This document shows, piece by piece, positions 44,088 to 52,113 of a stretch of 64,000 nt of DNA. Positions within the stretch are counted from its first letter, which is position 1; every line of letters starts with the position of its first letter. The notes beneath the pieces were generated by a model that was not told where the DNA came from, ran no database searches, and saw only the letters and a program-made list of their open reading frames with translations. Position numbers and translations under genes: made by a program. The stretch comes from Empedobacter brevis NBRC 14943 = ATCC 43319 (GTDB taxonomy: Bacteria > Bacteroidota > Bacteroidia > Flavobacteriales > Weeksellaceae), in the NCBI RefSeq assembly GCF_000382425.1, contig NZ_KB908293.1:1-64000 (forward strand). Direction: 5' to 3'.

Positions 44088-44813
44088 ATGACTAAATTAA
44101 GTGTTAATATAAATAAGATTGCTACTATTCGTAATGCGCGTGGTGGAAATACACCAAATCTTGTAGAAGCTGCAATCAAAATTCAGGAATTTGGTGGGCA
44201 AGGAATTACTATTCACCCTCGTCCGGATGAGCGTCATATTCGTTACCAAGATGTTTATGATCTGAAGCCTGTTGTAACAACTGAATTCAATATCGAGGGA
44301 AAGCCAATTGACAGCTTTATGGAATTGGTTTTACATTCTAAACCGGAACAAGTAACCTTAGTTCCTGACGCAGAAGATGCCATTACATCAAATGCCGGTT
44401 GGGATACAATCAAGTACCAAGATTATTTAACGGATGTAATTAAAACATTTAAAAACGCCGGAATCAGAACTTCTATTTTCTTAGACCCTAATCCTGCTTT
44501 AGTGGAAGCTGCTGCAAAAACAGGCACAGATAGAATTGAACTGTATACAGAAGAATTCGCTACCCAATATGGATTGGGAAACCTAGATGCAATTATTCCA
44601 TACAGAGAAACTGCAAAATTAGCTATTGCAAATGGATTGGCGGTAAATGCCGGACATGATTTGAGTTTGGATAATATTGAATATTTTGTGCGAGAAATTC
44701 CTGAAATTGCAGAAGTTTCGATTGGACATGCTTTAATTTCTGAAGCTCTATATTTAGGTTTAGAAAATACCATACAAGCTTATTTACGTAAAATTGAATT
44801 AGCAAATTTGTAG
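44088..44813 (+). CDS. pdxJ: pyridoxine 5'-phosphate synthase
   Basis: TIM-barrel enzyme joining 3-amino-2-oxopropyl phosphate and deoxyxylulose 5-phosphate to PNP in vitamin B6 synthesis. 241 residues: LSVNINKIATIRNARGG (about 3-19), ITIHPRPDERHIRYQDVYDL (about 40-59), and near the end VNAGHDLSLDNI (about 186-197) and VSIGHALISEALYLG, all signature segments. Middle gene of mscS-pdxJ-esterase; 4-base gap to the next gene. No pdxA nearby. Confidence 0.97.
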   Translation: MTKLSVNINKIATIRNARGGNTPNLVEAAIKIQEFGGQGITIHPRPDERHIRYQDVYDLKPVVTTEFNIEGKPIDSFMELVLHSKPEQVTLVPDAEDAITSNAGWDTIKYQDYLTDVIKTFKNAGIRTSIFLDPNPALVEAAAKTGTDRIELYTEEFATQYGLGNLDAIIPYRETAKLAIANGLAVNAGHDLSLDNIEYFVREIPEIAEVSIGHALISEALYLGLENTIQAYLRKIELANL

Positions 44814-44817
44814 AATA

Positions 44818-45594
44818 ATGACAGAAATCGTACACAGCAAAATTGTTGGTTCAGGTGAGAAACATTTATTGGTTTTTCATGGACTATTCGGGCAATTGGA
44901 TAATTGGAGCACATTAGGAAAACATTTTGGCGAATATTTTACGACACATTTGATTGATTTACGTAATCATGGACGTAGCTTTCATAGCGAAGATTCTTCT
45001 TTAGCTGCAATGACACAAGACATTGTGAATTATATGGATGCAAATAAAATCGAAAAAGGACATCTTTTAGGACATTCGCTTGGAGGAAGAATTGTGATTG
45101 ATTTTGCCATGCTTCATCAACATCGTTTGGATCATTTGATTGTTGCAGACATGGCGCCAAAAGCTTATCAACCTCATCATAATGCTATTTTTAAAGCCTT
45201 AAAATCAGTTGATTTTGATAAAATTGAAACAAGAAAAGATGTAGAAGCTACTTTGGAGCAATATATCCCGGAAATTGGTGTACGCCAGTTTTTATTGAAA
45301 AACGTTTACCATAGTGATAATGGAAAATATGCCTTCCGTTTCAATTTAACTGCTTTGGATCAATATTACCAGGAAATGATCGGTTCTGAATTGTTAAAAG
45401 GTAAATTTGATGGGCCAACTTTATTTTTGGGAGGAGCAAATTCTAACTATATCATGCCTGAAGATGAAATGAGTATTAAAGAGCGTTTTCCAAATGCGGA
45501 AATCAAAAAAATTGCAAACGCAGGACATTGGTTACATGCTGAAAATCCGAAAGATTTTACAACAGAGGTTTTGAACTTTTTGTTGAATGAATAA
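44818..45594 (+). CDS. alpha/beta hydrolase, YbfF esterase-like
   Basis: 258 residues, cytoplasmic. LVFHGLFGQLDNWSTLGKHF (about 18-37), the DLRNHGRS segment (about 46-53), nucleophile elbow GHSLGGRIVIDF (about 81-92; Ser83) and the His in NAGHWLHAENP (about 238-248) match the YbfF-type thioesterase/esterase group. Natural substrate unknown, perhaps acyl-CoA or short acyl esters. Last gene of the mscS-pdxJ unit, followed by a strong terminator. Confidence 0.9.
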   Translation: MTEIVHSKIVGSGEKHLLVFHGLFGQLDNWSTLGKHFGEYFTTHLIDLRNHGRSFHSEDSSLAAMTQDIVNYMDANKIEKGHLLGHSLGGRIVIDFAMLHQHRLDHLIVADMAPKAYQPHHNAIFKALKSVDFDKIETRKDVEATLEQYIPEIGVRQFLLKNVYHSDNGKYAFRFNLTALDQYYQEMIGSELLKGKFDGPTLFLGGANSNYIMPEDEMSIKERFPNAEIKKIANAGHWLHAENPKDFTTEVLNFLLNE

Positions 45595-45596
45595 TT

Positions 45597-45633
45597 AAAA
45601 AAGCGAGGCTCAAAATTTGAACCTCGCTTTTTT
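45597..45633 (+). terminator. terminator of mscS-pdxJ-esterase
   Basis: AAAAAAGCGAGG...CCTCGCTTTTTT with additional CAAA/TTTG pairing near the tip; T-run on both strands, so it may also stop the convergent ABC gene transcript. Confidence 0.85.
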
Positions 45634-45716
45634 AATCTAAAAGAATTATCATACTGAACTCGTTTCAAAATCGTGTAATGAGAAATGAGATGTTGAATTA
45701 TTTCAACTTGAATTAT

Positions 45717-46682
45717 TTATATAATTTCTCTAAATTTCGTTACTTCAAATTGCAACAATTCGTTTGCGGTTAGTTTTCGAGGAGAATAGGCAACCAATTC
45801 TACATTCTTAAAAGAAAAACGAATCAAATAATCTCGTCCCTGAAATTTAGACGAAATCACTTTTCCTTCGAATTTACCATTCTCTGTAATTGCAATTTCT
45901 TCCGGATAAATTACAGTTTTAGAAGATGAATTGATTTCTAATTTTTCTGATTCATCCAGAATATTCACATAGCCAAAAAGCTTGGCTACATATTCTGAAA
46001 CAGGAAAATTCCTTACATTTTCTACCTCATCAAACTGAATCATCTGTCCATTTTGCAAAACCAGAATCTTATCCGACGTATAAAAGGCATCATTCAAATC
46101 GTGAGTCGTAAAAATTACAGTAATTTGATGTTCTTTACACCAATCCATAATTTTTTCTCTGATTGTGAGTTTCAATGTTTGATCCAGATTAGAGAAAGGT
46201 TCATCCAACAATAAAATCTCAGGTTGCTGTGCTAAAGCTCTTGCAATAGAAACTCGTTGCCGTTGACCTCCACTCAATTTATTTGGAAAAATATGCTTAT
46301 AATCTAGCATTTCGATAACATTCAGTGCTTCGTCAATTTGTTCCTGTTTAAATTCTAAATCAAAATTGCTTAAGAATTTTCCAACATTTTCCCCTACTGT
46401 CACAAAGTCTAATAAATCATAATCCTGTGCGACATATTTCATCATTTTATGACCCGGAATCAGGTTATAAGCCGGACCTCGTAATTTTTTGTTACAATAT
46501 AAAATCTCACCTTCTTCAAAATCCAATAAACCATATAATAATTTCAGTAAAGTAGATTTTCCGCTTCCGCTTTCCCCAATAACACTAATTACTTCACCTT
46601 TTTTCACGACAAAATCAATACCATTAAGTACTTTTTCTTCGAAATCCGGATAATTATAACTGAGTTGTTTTACGTATAGCAC
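45717..46682 (-). CDS. ABC transporter ATP-binding protein
   Basis: 321 residues: Walker A GESGSGKST at 36-44, Q-loop near 90, signature LSGGQRQRVSIARALA (about 136-151), Walker B LLLDEP (about 156-161), D-loop NLD and H-loop His in FTTHDLND. After residue 230 a beta-rich domain (EEIAITENGKFEGKVISSKF) resembles the TOBE domain of CysA/PotA/UgpC-type importers. The start is GTG; no ATG fits. No permease or binding protein is next to it, so the substrate is unknown. Monocistronic. Confidence 0.9.
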   Translation of the reverse strand: MLYVKQLSYNYPDFEEKVLNGIDFVVKKGEVISVIGESGSGKSTLLKLLYGLLDFEEGEILYCNKKLRGPAYNLIPGHKMMKYVAQDYDLLDFVTVGENVGKFLSNFDLEFKQEQIDEALNVIEMLDYKHIFPNKLSGGQRQRVSIARALAQQPEILLLDEPFSNLDQTLKLTIREKIMDWCKEHQITVIFTTHDLNDAFYTSDKILVLQNGQMIQFDEVENVRNFPVSEYVAKLFGYVNILDESEKLEINSSSKTVIYPEEIAITENGKFEGKVISSKFQGRDYLIRFSFKNVELVAYSPRKLTANELLQFEVTKFREII

Positions 46683-46797
46683 GATTGAATAAATTTTCTT
46701 ATTTTTGGCTAAGGTATTTAGATTTATTCAATATTAAATAATTGGTTAATCATTTCATTTATTGATATAAATCAATACCAACAATCAATTTATATTA

Positions 46798-46805
46798 TAG
46801 TTTTG
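46798..46805 (+). promoter_or_regulatory. -7 box for the YceI-like lipoprotein gene
   Basis: TAGTTTTG, a TAnnTTTG match, 20 bases before the ATG; the -33 element is not recognisable. Confidence 0.4.
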
Positions 46806-46825
46806 TAAAAAATTTAAAAAACAAT

Positions 46826-47512
46826 ATGAAAAAATTATTTTTAGGATTAGCTGTTGTTTCTGCTGTTGCATTAACATCTTGTGGAGGAAAAACTGAAACT
46901 AAAGCTGCTACAGAAGCTCAGGAAGGAGCAACTGCATCTGAAGGAGCTGCTGAATTTGCAGTTGATACAACGACATCTGTTGTGAACTGGAAAGGAGGAA
47001 AAACTTTTGATGACATCAACAAACCGGAGGAAGGACACTACGGAGTTGTGAAATTAAAAGAAGGTACTGTAAAGGTAAACAACGGTGTTTTAGAATCAGG
47101 TAAATTTGTTGCTGATTTTGCTTCTTTCGAATCTAAAGATTTAGACGCAGATGCGGAGAGCAAAGGGAAATTGGACGGTCACTTAAAATCGCCAGATTTC
47201 TTAGACGTTGAGAAATTCCCGACAGCATCTTTCGAAATTACAGGAGTTAAAGCTTTGGAAGGTGGTGATTACAATTCAGAGATTTCTGGAAATTTAGATT
47301 TCCGTGGAACACCAAAAAATGTTACGTTCAAAGCTAACGTTACAGTTGATGCAAACGGAGTAACAATCAAATCTGAGGAGTTCGGAATTAACCGCAAAGA
47401 TTTCGGAATTGCTTTTGTTGGAGCAGGAGGTTCTGTTATAAAAGACGAGGTTTTATTGCAAGTTGATTTAACTGCGAAACCAGCTACAGCAACTGCAGAA
47501 GCTGCAAAATAA
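46826..47512 (+). CDS. YceI-domain lipoprotein
   Basis: 228 residues: lipoprotein signal with lipobox ALTSC (Cys19), an Ala/Thr/Glu-rich linker (about 20-47), then a YceI lipocalin-like barrel with SVVNWKGGKTF (about 52-62), DGHLKSPDFLDVEKFPTASF (about 112-131; the core LxSxDFFDVxxFPxxxF signature) and GNLDFRGTPKNVTF. YceI proteins bind isoprenoids or other amphiphiles in the periplasm. The form here is tethered to a membrane. Own promoter and terminator. Confidence 0.92.
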   Translation: MKKLFLGLAVVSAVALTSCGGKTETKAATEAQEGATASEGAAEFAVDTTTSVVNWKGGKTFDDINKPEEGHYGVVKLKEGTVKVNNGVLESGKFVADFASFESKDLDADAESKGKLDGHLKSPDFLDVEKFPTASFEITGVKALEGGDYNSEISGNLDFRGTPKNVTFKANVTVDANGVTIKSEEFGINRKDFGIAFVGAGGSVIKDEVLLQVDLTAKPATATAEAAK

Positions 47513-47540
47513 TCTGTCTTATAGATATTAAAAATTATAG

Positions 47541-47570
47541 AAGCCGTTTATCTAGATAGACGGCTTTTTT
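47541..47570 (+). terminator. terminator of the YceI-like gene
   Basis: AAGCCGT...ACGGCTT stem with inner TATC/GATA pairing and a following run of six T. Confidence 0.8.
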
Positions 47571-47607
47571 ATTTAATTTTATAAAAAATATAATTTCTCA
47601 ATTATTT

Positions 47608-47640
47608 TTTGTGATAATTAATTGAACTTAATTATATTCG
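47608..47640 (+). promoter_or_regulatory. promoter of the acidic protein gene
   Basis: TTTG, 21 bases, TATATTCG: one base from the -7 consensus, with a full -33 at good spacing. About 33 bases before the ATG. Confidence 0.55.
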
Positions 47641-47673
47641 TACTCATAATTAATAACATACATTAACAAAACA

Positions 47674-48174
47674 ATGAAAACAATTAAGTTCTTCCACACG
47701 GATGAAACATTTAATTATAATATTGAAAAATCTTTATGCAAAGTCGTTTTTCAAGGAAATAAAAAATGTTTATTGGTAGAAATACATTCAACTGATGACT
47801 TAGAACATGTAGAAGGAGATTCGTTACAAAATGATTTTCCACAACTTTCTCTCTTTATCGATGATTTTCCTTTAGATGTAGAATCTGTAGAGGAATTAAA
47901 TGGTAAAAAAGTTTCTATTCCATATGGTTTTGCCGAGGAAGAAGATGAAGAAGGTGAACTTGTAGAAGTATATTACACCTCGTTAAATGTTTCGGAGGAA
48001 GATTACGAAACAGTAAATAACGAATTAACTTTCAGTGTAAATGAAAAAGGTATTTTGACCCTGAACTGGAAAGGTGAAGTACAAGATTTTACAGAAGAGT
48101 CTGATGGAGATCTTCCCTTTGAAATTGACTGTACTTTTGAAGAATTTGAATTTGACGAAGACGATTACGAATAA
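47674..48174 (+). CDS. acidic protein of unknown function
   Basis: 166 residues, no signal peptide or membrane helix, very rich in Glu and Asp, above all in 60-100 and at the C-terminus (FDEDDYE). Predicted mostly beta (KVVFQGNKKCLLVEI, about 23-37; ELTFSVNEKGILTLNWKGEV, about 122-141). I do not recognise a family. It has its own promoter and a terminator at 48187-48217. A cytoplasmic binding or anti-type role is possible for such acidic proteins but is not shown. Confidence 0.72.
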   Translation: MKTIKFFHTDETFNYNIEKSLCKVVFQGNKKCLLVEIHSTDDLEHVEGDSLQNDFPQLSLFIDDFPLDVESVEELNGKKVSIPYGFAEEEDEEGELVEVYYTSLNVSEEDYETVNNELTFSVNEKGILTLNWKGEVQDFTEESDGDLPFEIDCTFEEFEFDEDDYE

Positions 48175-48186
48175 AAGAATAAAACA

Positions 48187-48217
48187 AAAAACCTCTCAAA
48201 TCTGAGAGGTTTTTTTA
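48187..48217 (+). terminator. terminator of the acidic protein gene
   Basis: AAACCTCTCA and TGAGAGGTTT around AATC, followed by T residues; about 12 bases after the stop and 14 before the next gene. Confidence 0.85.
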
Positions 48218-48230
48218 ATCACTATAAATT

Positions 48231-48791
48231 ATGAAAAAGTTTACTTTAACTCATCGATTATTACATTGGACAATCGGAATATCGATGATGATGCTTTTCT
48301 TAACTGGTTTTTTGAGAATGGAATGGATGAACAAGAAAAATCTTTCTACTTTAATTACTCATGAAGTTTCAAAAGAAGGTTTAAACATTTCTGACGCTAC
48401 TTTAAAAACAATTGGAAGAAGTTCTTTAGAACCAATGTGGCAATGGCACGAAATATTTGCTTATGTCGCTTTAGGTCTTTTTGCCATACGAATTGTCTAT
48501 ATGTTAGTAAAAGGAATCCGATTTCCTAATCCTTTGAAAAGCCATTCAACATCTGAAAAACTTCAGGGAATAATTTATATGATTTTCTATTTATTAATAC
48601 TAGTTAATATTGTGACAGGATTTTATTTAATGTGTGGAAATGGAACTTACAAAGATCCTATGGAAGAGCTACATAAAACTGCAATTTATTGGTTCCCTCT
48701 CTTCTTTCTTATTCATCTCATTGGAATTATTATCGATGAAACCAATAAAAATTCTGGAATTGTTTCGAAAATGATAAATGGTAAAGATTAA
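48231..48791 (+). CDS. cytochrome b561-type membrane protein
   Basis: 186 residues, four membrane helices. Histidines at 8 and 12 (THRLLHW), 73 (WQWHE), 148 (EELHK) and 162 (IHLIG) lie at the places expected for two b-type hemes in the prokaryotic cytochrome b561/Ni-hydrogenase b-subunit family (PF01292). It would pass electrons across the inner membrane, but no partner oxidoreductase or c-type cytochrome is adjacent. The ATG is only about 14 bases after a terminator, so it may depend on read-through or on a promoter hidden in that hairpin. Confidence 0.85.
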   Translation: MKKFTLTHRLLHWTIGISMMMLFLTGFLRMEWMNKKNLSTLITHEVSKEGLNISDATLKTIGRSSLEPMWQWHEIFAYVALGLFAIRIVYMLVKGIRFPNPLKSHSTSEKLQGIIYMIFYLLILVNIVTGFYLMCGNGTYKDPMEELHKTAIYWFPLFFLIHLIGIIIDETNKNSGIVSKMINGKD

Positions 48792-48795
48792 AAAT

Positions 48796-48826
48796 AAAAA
48801 AGACACTTCGTAAAGTGTCTCTTTTA
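48796..48826. terminator. bidirectional terminator after the cytochrome b gene
   Basis: AAAAGACACTT and AAGTGTCTCTTTT pair around CGTA; the stop codon of the convergent minus-strand gene lies in its right foot. Confidence 0.75.
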
Positions 48827-49345
48827 TTTAAACAATTGGTATATTTTATCTTTTTCGTATCTTTCAATAGTTACTTTTTGATCGGTTTTATAGAATGTAT
48901 ATTCTCTACTATTATCCGTATCAATAATATAATTGGGAAAAGATTTATTTGATCTTCTCATCCTTGTCTCCTTGAGATTTTTTCGATCCTTATTAGATAT
49001 CAAAAAAGTCTTTTTATCAAGAATCAAAAAATAATATTCTTTTTCTAAGAAATAATATCCACTTGATGATTTTACAGTTAAGAGTAATTTATTATCCTTT
49101 ACTTGATAAGTTCCTTCTGCAAAACTATAATCAGCATTATTGATTTCTTTACCATTTTTATCTAACTCTACAATACAGCTATAAAAAACAGACTTATATT
49201 TGAATTGTTGATTGTTAAACAATTTCAATTCAAAGTTGCTATGTTTAAAGATTAAAGGAGAGGTCAATACTAATTTATCTTGTGCTTTTGTATTAATTGC
49301 AAGTAAAAATAATAATCCAACCAATAATTTATTCCAAAAACTCAT
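48824..49345 (-). CDS. secreted protein of unknown function
   Basis: 173 residues from ATG 49345 (the open frame to 49360 starts with TTG). Signal peptide ending near KAQ (about residue 22), then a beta-rich domain of about 150 residues with many Lys, Tyr and Phe, e.g. KYKSVFYSCIVELDKNGKEI (about 49-68). No family recognised. Minus strand, 36 bases downstream of the DUF423 gene, so perhaps cotranscribed with it. Confidence 0.65.
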   Translation of the reverse strand: MSFWNKLLVGLLFLLAINTKAQDKLVLTSPLIFKHSNFELKLFNNQQFKYKSVFYSCIVELDKNGKEINNADYSFAEGTYQVKDNKLLLTVKSSSGYYFLEKEYYFLILDKKTFLISNKDRKNLKETRMRRSNKSFPNYIIDTDNSREYTFYKTDQKVTIERYEKDKIYQLFK

Positions 49346-49380
49346 ATAACTGATTAACAATTATATAAATATAAAGAAAA

Positions 49381-49764
49381 TTATCTTCCTTTCATAAAAA
49401 TCCAAGCCAATAATCCCCACCCGATAATCATAAATAAACCTCCTAATGGAGTAATTGGTCCCAGAAATTTCAAGTTCGTATTCCAATGTTCTGCAAACGA
49501 CAACAAATAGATACTCACAGAAAAAATAAATGTTCCGGCAATCAAACACCAAGCAGCCGAACGTTCTAAACCATTGTTGAAGTGAAAATACATTCCAATC
49601 GCCAATAAAACAATTGCGTGATACATTTGGTAACGTACTCCAACTTCAAAACTCGCTAATTTCTCTGCAGGTAATATCTTCTTGAACGCATGTGCCCCAA
49701 ATGCACCTAAAATAACCGCAATCATTCCATACAATGAAGCGATTGTCAAAACAAGATTTTTCAT
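49381..49764 (-). CDS. DUF423 family membrane protein
   Basis: 127 residues with four membrane helices. The pattern ILGAFGAHAFKKILPAEKLA (about 18-37), VGVRYQMYHAIVLLAIG (about 41-57) and ITPLGGLFMIIGWGLLAW (about 104-121) is the DUF423 (YgdD-like) signature. Function unknown. It lies 18 bases after tsaB and is probably cotranscribed with it. Confidence 0.9.
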   Translation of the reverse strand: MKNLVLTIASLYGMIAVILGAFGAHAFKKILPAEKLASFEVGVRYQMYHAIVLLAIGMYFHFNNGLERSAAWCLIAGTFIFSVSIYLLSFAEHWNTNLKFLGPITPLGGLFMIIGWGLLAWIFMKGR

Positions 49765-49782
49765 AATTATCTCTTTTTATAT

Positions 49783-50454
49783 TTATTCAGATTTCTTTTT
49801 CCCGGCCACAAAATCTTTCAAATAATAAGGCTCGAAATAAGCTACATCCTCAAAAGATTGTTGATTAAATTTTTCTTCTGCAACACGAATCATATCTTTC
49901 GCTGACGGAAAAGTTTGAACAAATGTTGCATTTAAATTTCCTAAAACTTCCCGGCACTTCTCTGCGCCATCACCTACAAAGACAATTCGTTTTCCTTTCA
50001 ATTCTTCAAAAGAAGTTTCATCGATGACTTTTGCTTCGGTTTCTGTTAATTGATTGCCTTGTTTATCAAACAAAGCGGTATACACTTCCATTCGGCGAGC
50101 ATCAATCATTGGAATGATCAAATCAAACTCTTTATTGAATTGAGATTCAGCTAAAATCTGCAATGAATTTATAGCCAGTAACGGTATATCGGAACCGTAT
50201 GCGAAACCTTTAGCAGACGAGACACCAATTCGCAAACCTGTGTAAGAACCCGGACCTTTTGATACACAAACAGCATCTATATCTGTCCAATTTATTTCGG
50301 CTCCTTTTACACACCAGTCTACAAACTGATTCAATTTCTCACCGTGTGCATAGTTTTCATCACTTTCTTCAACCAAACATAGTTGAATGCCATCTTTAGC
50401 AATCGAAACTGAACAATTTTTTGTTGAAGTTTCTAAATTTAAGATTGTTGCCAT
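49783..50454 (-). CDS. tsaB: tRNA threonylcarbamoyladenosine biosynthesis protein TsaB
   Basis: Partner of TsaD in making t6A37 on ANN-decoding tRNAs. 223 residues from ATG 50454: ILNLETSTKNCSVSIAKDG (about 4-22) is the ASKHA phosphate-1 region and SKGPGSYTGLRIGVSSAKGF (about 69-88) the TsaB signature. A longer frame to 50472 exists, but the perfect -7 box TATCTTTG (50459-50466) lies between the two starts, so the short form is right. The message may be leaderless. DUF423 follows. Confidence 0.95.
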   Translation of the reverse strand: MATILNLETSTKNCSVSIAKDGIQLCLVEESDENYAHGEKLNQFVDWCVKGAEINWTDIDAVCVSKGPGSYTGLRIGVSSAKGFAYGSDIPLLAINSLQILAESQFNKEFDLIIPMIDARRMEVYTALFDKQGNQLTETEAKVIDETSFEELKGKRIVFVGDGAEKCREVLGNLNATFVQTFPSAKDMIRVAEEKFNQQSFEDVAYFEPYYLKDFVAGKKKSE

Positions 50455-50458
50455 GATG

Positions 50459-50466
50459 CAAAGATA
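50459..50466 (-). promoter_or_regulatory. -7 box directly before tsaB
   Basis: TATCTTTG on the minus strand, only 4 bases before the ATG at 50454. Transcription would start at or next to the start codon, implying a leaderless or nearly leaderless mRNA. Confidence 0.5.
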
Positions 50467-50534
50467 CATCACGAAAGTTAGATGACTTGTGTTCGGTAAG
50501 ATGATTTTCTTTCGGAATTAAGGAAATAATCACT

Positions 50535-50693
50535 TTAATTTGTCTGCTGAACAAGCTCTAATCTATTTACAACTGAATTTTGGTCTAAAATAGTTCCCGG
50601 CGAAAGTACTGCATTTGTTTCAATTTTAGACTGAGCACCTCCTAAGACTCCAAAATTTGCTACATTCGTCGCTATAGCTTGGTTATTTAATCG
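50535..50693 (-). pseudogene. 52-codon in-frame hexapeptide-like tail after tolC
   Basis: Directly after the tolC TAA, in the same frame, 52 sense codons follow before the next TAA. No ATG, GTG or TTG lies in this frame. The translation has hydrophobic residues every six positions (I, L, L, V, V at residues 24, 30, 36, 42, 48) with small residues at i+4 (A, T, S), as in left-handed beta-helix acyltransferases: IETNAV, LSPGTI, LDQNSV. It looks like a remnant C-terminus of a hexapeptide-repeat protein fused by deletion behind tolC, or a read-through extension. It could also be chance. Confidence 0.4.
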
Positions 50694-52016
50694 TTATTTT
50701 TCTTCTAGTGTAATTGGAACTCCTGCATAGAAATCCAATACTTTTTGTTTGAAAATATAGTTGTATTTTGCTTGTAACATTTGGGATTCTGAAACCATCA
50801 TATCATTTCGAGATCGGTTAAAATCATATAAATTGATTACACCTGCCTGGTATGATTTTTCTGCAAAGTCGTACGAAATCTTAGCATATTTTACCGCCTC
50901 TTTTGACGAATCATACGACGCATAAGAACTATTCACTTCGAAATAAGCCGACTGAACGTTTTTCAATACATCTTGTTTCGATTGCAAGTAATTTACTTTT
51001 ACTAAATCTTCGTTGATTAAAGCTTTTTGAATATTAATTTTATACGAATATTGGTTCCAAATCGGAATTGTAACTCCTACGCCAAAAACTCCCGTTACAT
51101 TATGACGTAATTGCTCTAACAATGCATCTTGACGCAATCTTTTGTTAAAATACTGCATATAATTTGTTCCAAAATTAAAACTTCCTGTTACTTTAGGGAA
51201 CAATGATGTTCTGGCAATTTGTGTTTCTTTTGAAGCCACATCCATCTGCAGTTCTGCATGCTTTACAGCTGGTTGGTTCTGATAAGCCGTTTCCACAATA
51301 TCTTCCAAGTTGTATAACTGAGAAGTCACATTATCAGGTATTTTGACATCCGTCACCGCAAAATTCCTATAATCATTTAACTGCAATAACATTGCCAGAT
51401 TGAACAACGAACGTTCGATTTCAATCTGTGCGTTTACAACTTCACGCGTATTTGCTGCCACTTCAGATTCTGACTGTGCGACAACAGATTGCGCCACATT
51501 TCCTACTTTAAATTTCTTGATATTCTGGTCTAACAATTGTTTTGAAATACTCAGATTTCCAACAGCAACCTGCTTCAATTCTTTATTCAGTAAAACAGCT
51601 AAATAGTAATTTGCTATTTGCAACGAAATATCATTTACAGTAATGGCTGTTTGTACTTTTGCTGCTTCCAACTCTAAAGTAGCCTTGTCTTTATTCAGCT
51701 GAACAATTCCTCCATTATAAATGTTAATACCGGACTGTACACCAAAAGAATGTGTAAATTGATAATAGCCTTTTTCAATAACAGGATTATAGGTTCCAAT
51801 TGTAAAATTGTTATCCACATAACCAGAAACTGTAGGTAACCACGCGTTGTAAGTTTGTTCCAGGTTTTTATTGAATATTTCTTGGTTAATTGTATTCTGT
51901 TGAACAGTCAAATTATTTCTTGAAGCGTATTCAATACATTTTTCAATGGTCCATTCTTCTTGAGCAAATGAATAAATTGAAGCTAAAAAAGGTAGCGCAA
52001 AAAATAATCGTTTCAT
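50694..52016 (-). CDS. TolC-family outer-membrane efflux protein
   Basis: 440 residues: signal peptide to about residue 18 (FAQ), then two repeats of coiled-coil helices and beta strands of the OEP type (PF02321), with WTIEKCIEYASRNNLTVQQN (about 22-41) at the start of the first repeat and a helical region QSVVAQSESEVAANTREVVN (about 177-196). It forms the outer-membrane exit duct of RND or ABC pumps. No membrane-fusion protein or pump gene is adjacent, so its partners lie elsewhere. Length is normal; ATG start. Confidence 0.93.
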   Translation of the reverse strand: MKRLFFALPFLASIYSFAQEEWTIEKCIEYASRNNLTVQQNTINQEIFNKNLEQTYNAWLPTVSGYVDNNFTIGTYNPVIEKGYYQFTHSFGVQSGINIYNGGIVQLNKDKATLELEAAKVQTAITVNDISLQIANYYLAVLLNKELKQVAVGNLSISKQLLDQNIKKFKVGNVAQSVVAQSESEVAANTREVVNAQIEIERSLFNLAMLLQLNDYRNFAVTDVKIPDNVTSQLYNLEDIVETAYQNQPAVKHAELQMDVASKETQIARTSLFPKVTGSFNFGTNYMQYFNKRLRQDALLEQLRHNVTGVFGVGVTIPIWNQYSYKINIQKALINEDLVKVNYLQSKQDVLKNVQSAYFEVNSSYASYDSSKEAVKYAKISYDFAEKSYQAGVINLYDFNRSRNDMMVSESQMLQAKYNYIFKQKVLDFYAGVPITLEEK

Positions 52017-52051
52017 AAACTATTCTGGTCAGAAAATTAAAGATATTAAAT

Positions 52052-52090
52052 AAGTCGAATTTCTAACAAAAATGTTACGAAATCCGACTT
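52052..52090 (-). terminator. hairpin after gldC
   Basis: AAGTCG...CGACTT with extended but interrupted pairing (ATTTC/GAAAT, AACA/TGTT) 24 bases beyond the gldC stop. No clear T-run, so strength as a terminator is uncertain. Confidence 0.5.
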
Positions 52091-52113
52091 AAAAGTTTAT
52101 AGGGTTAACAATA

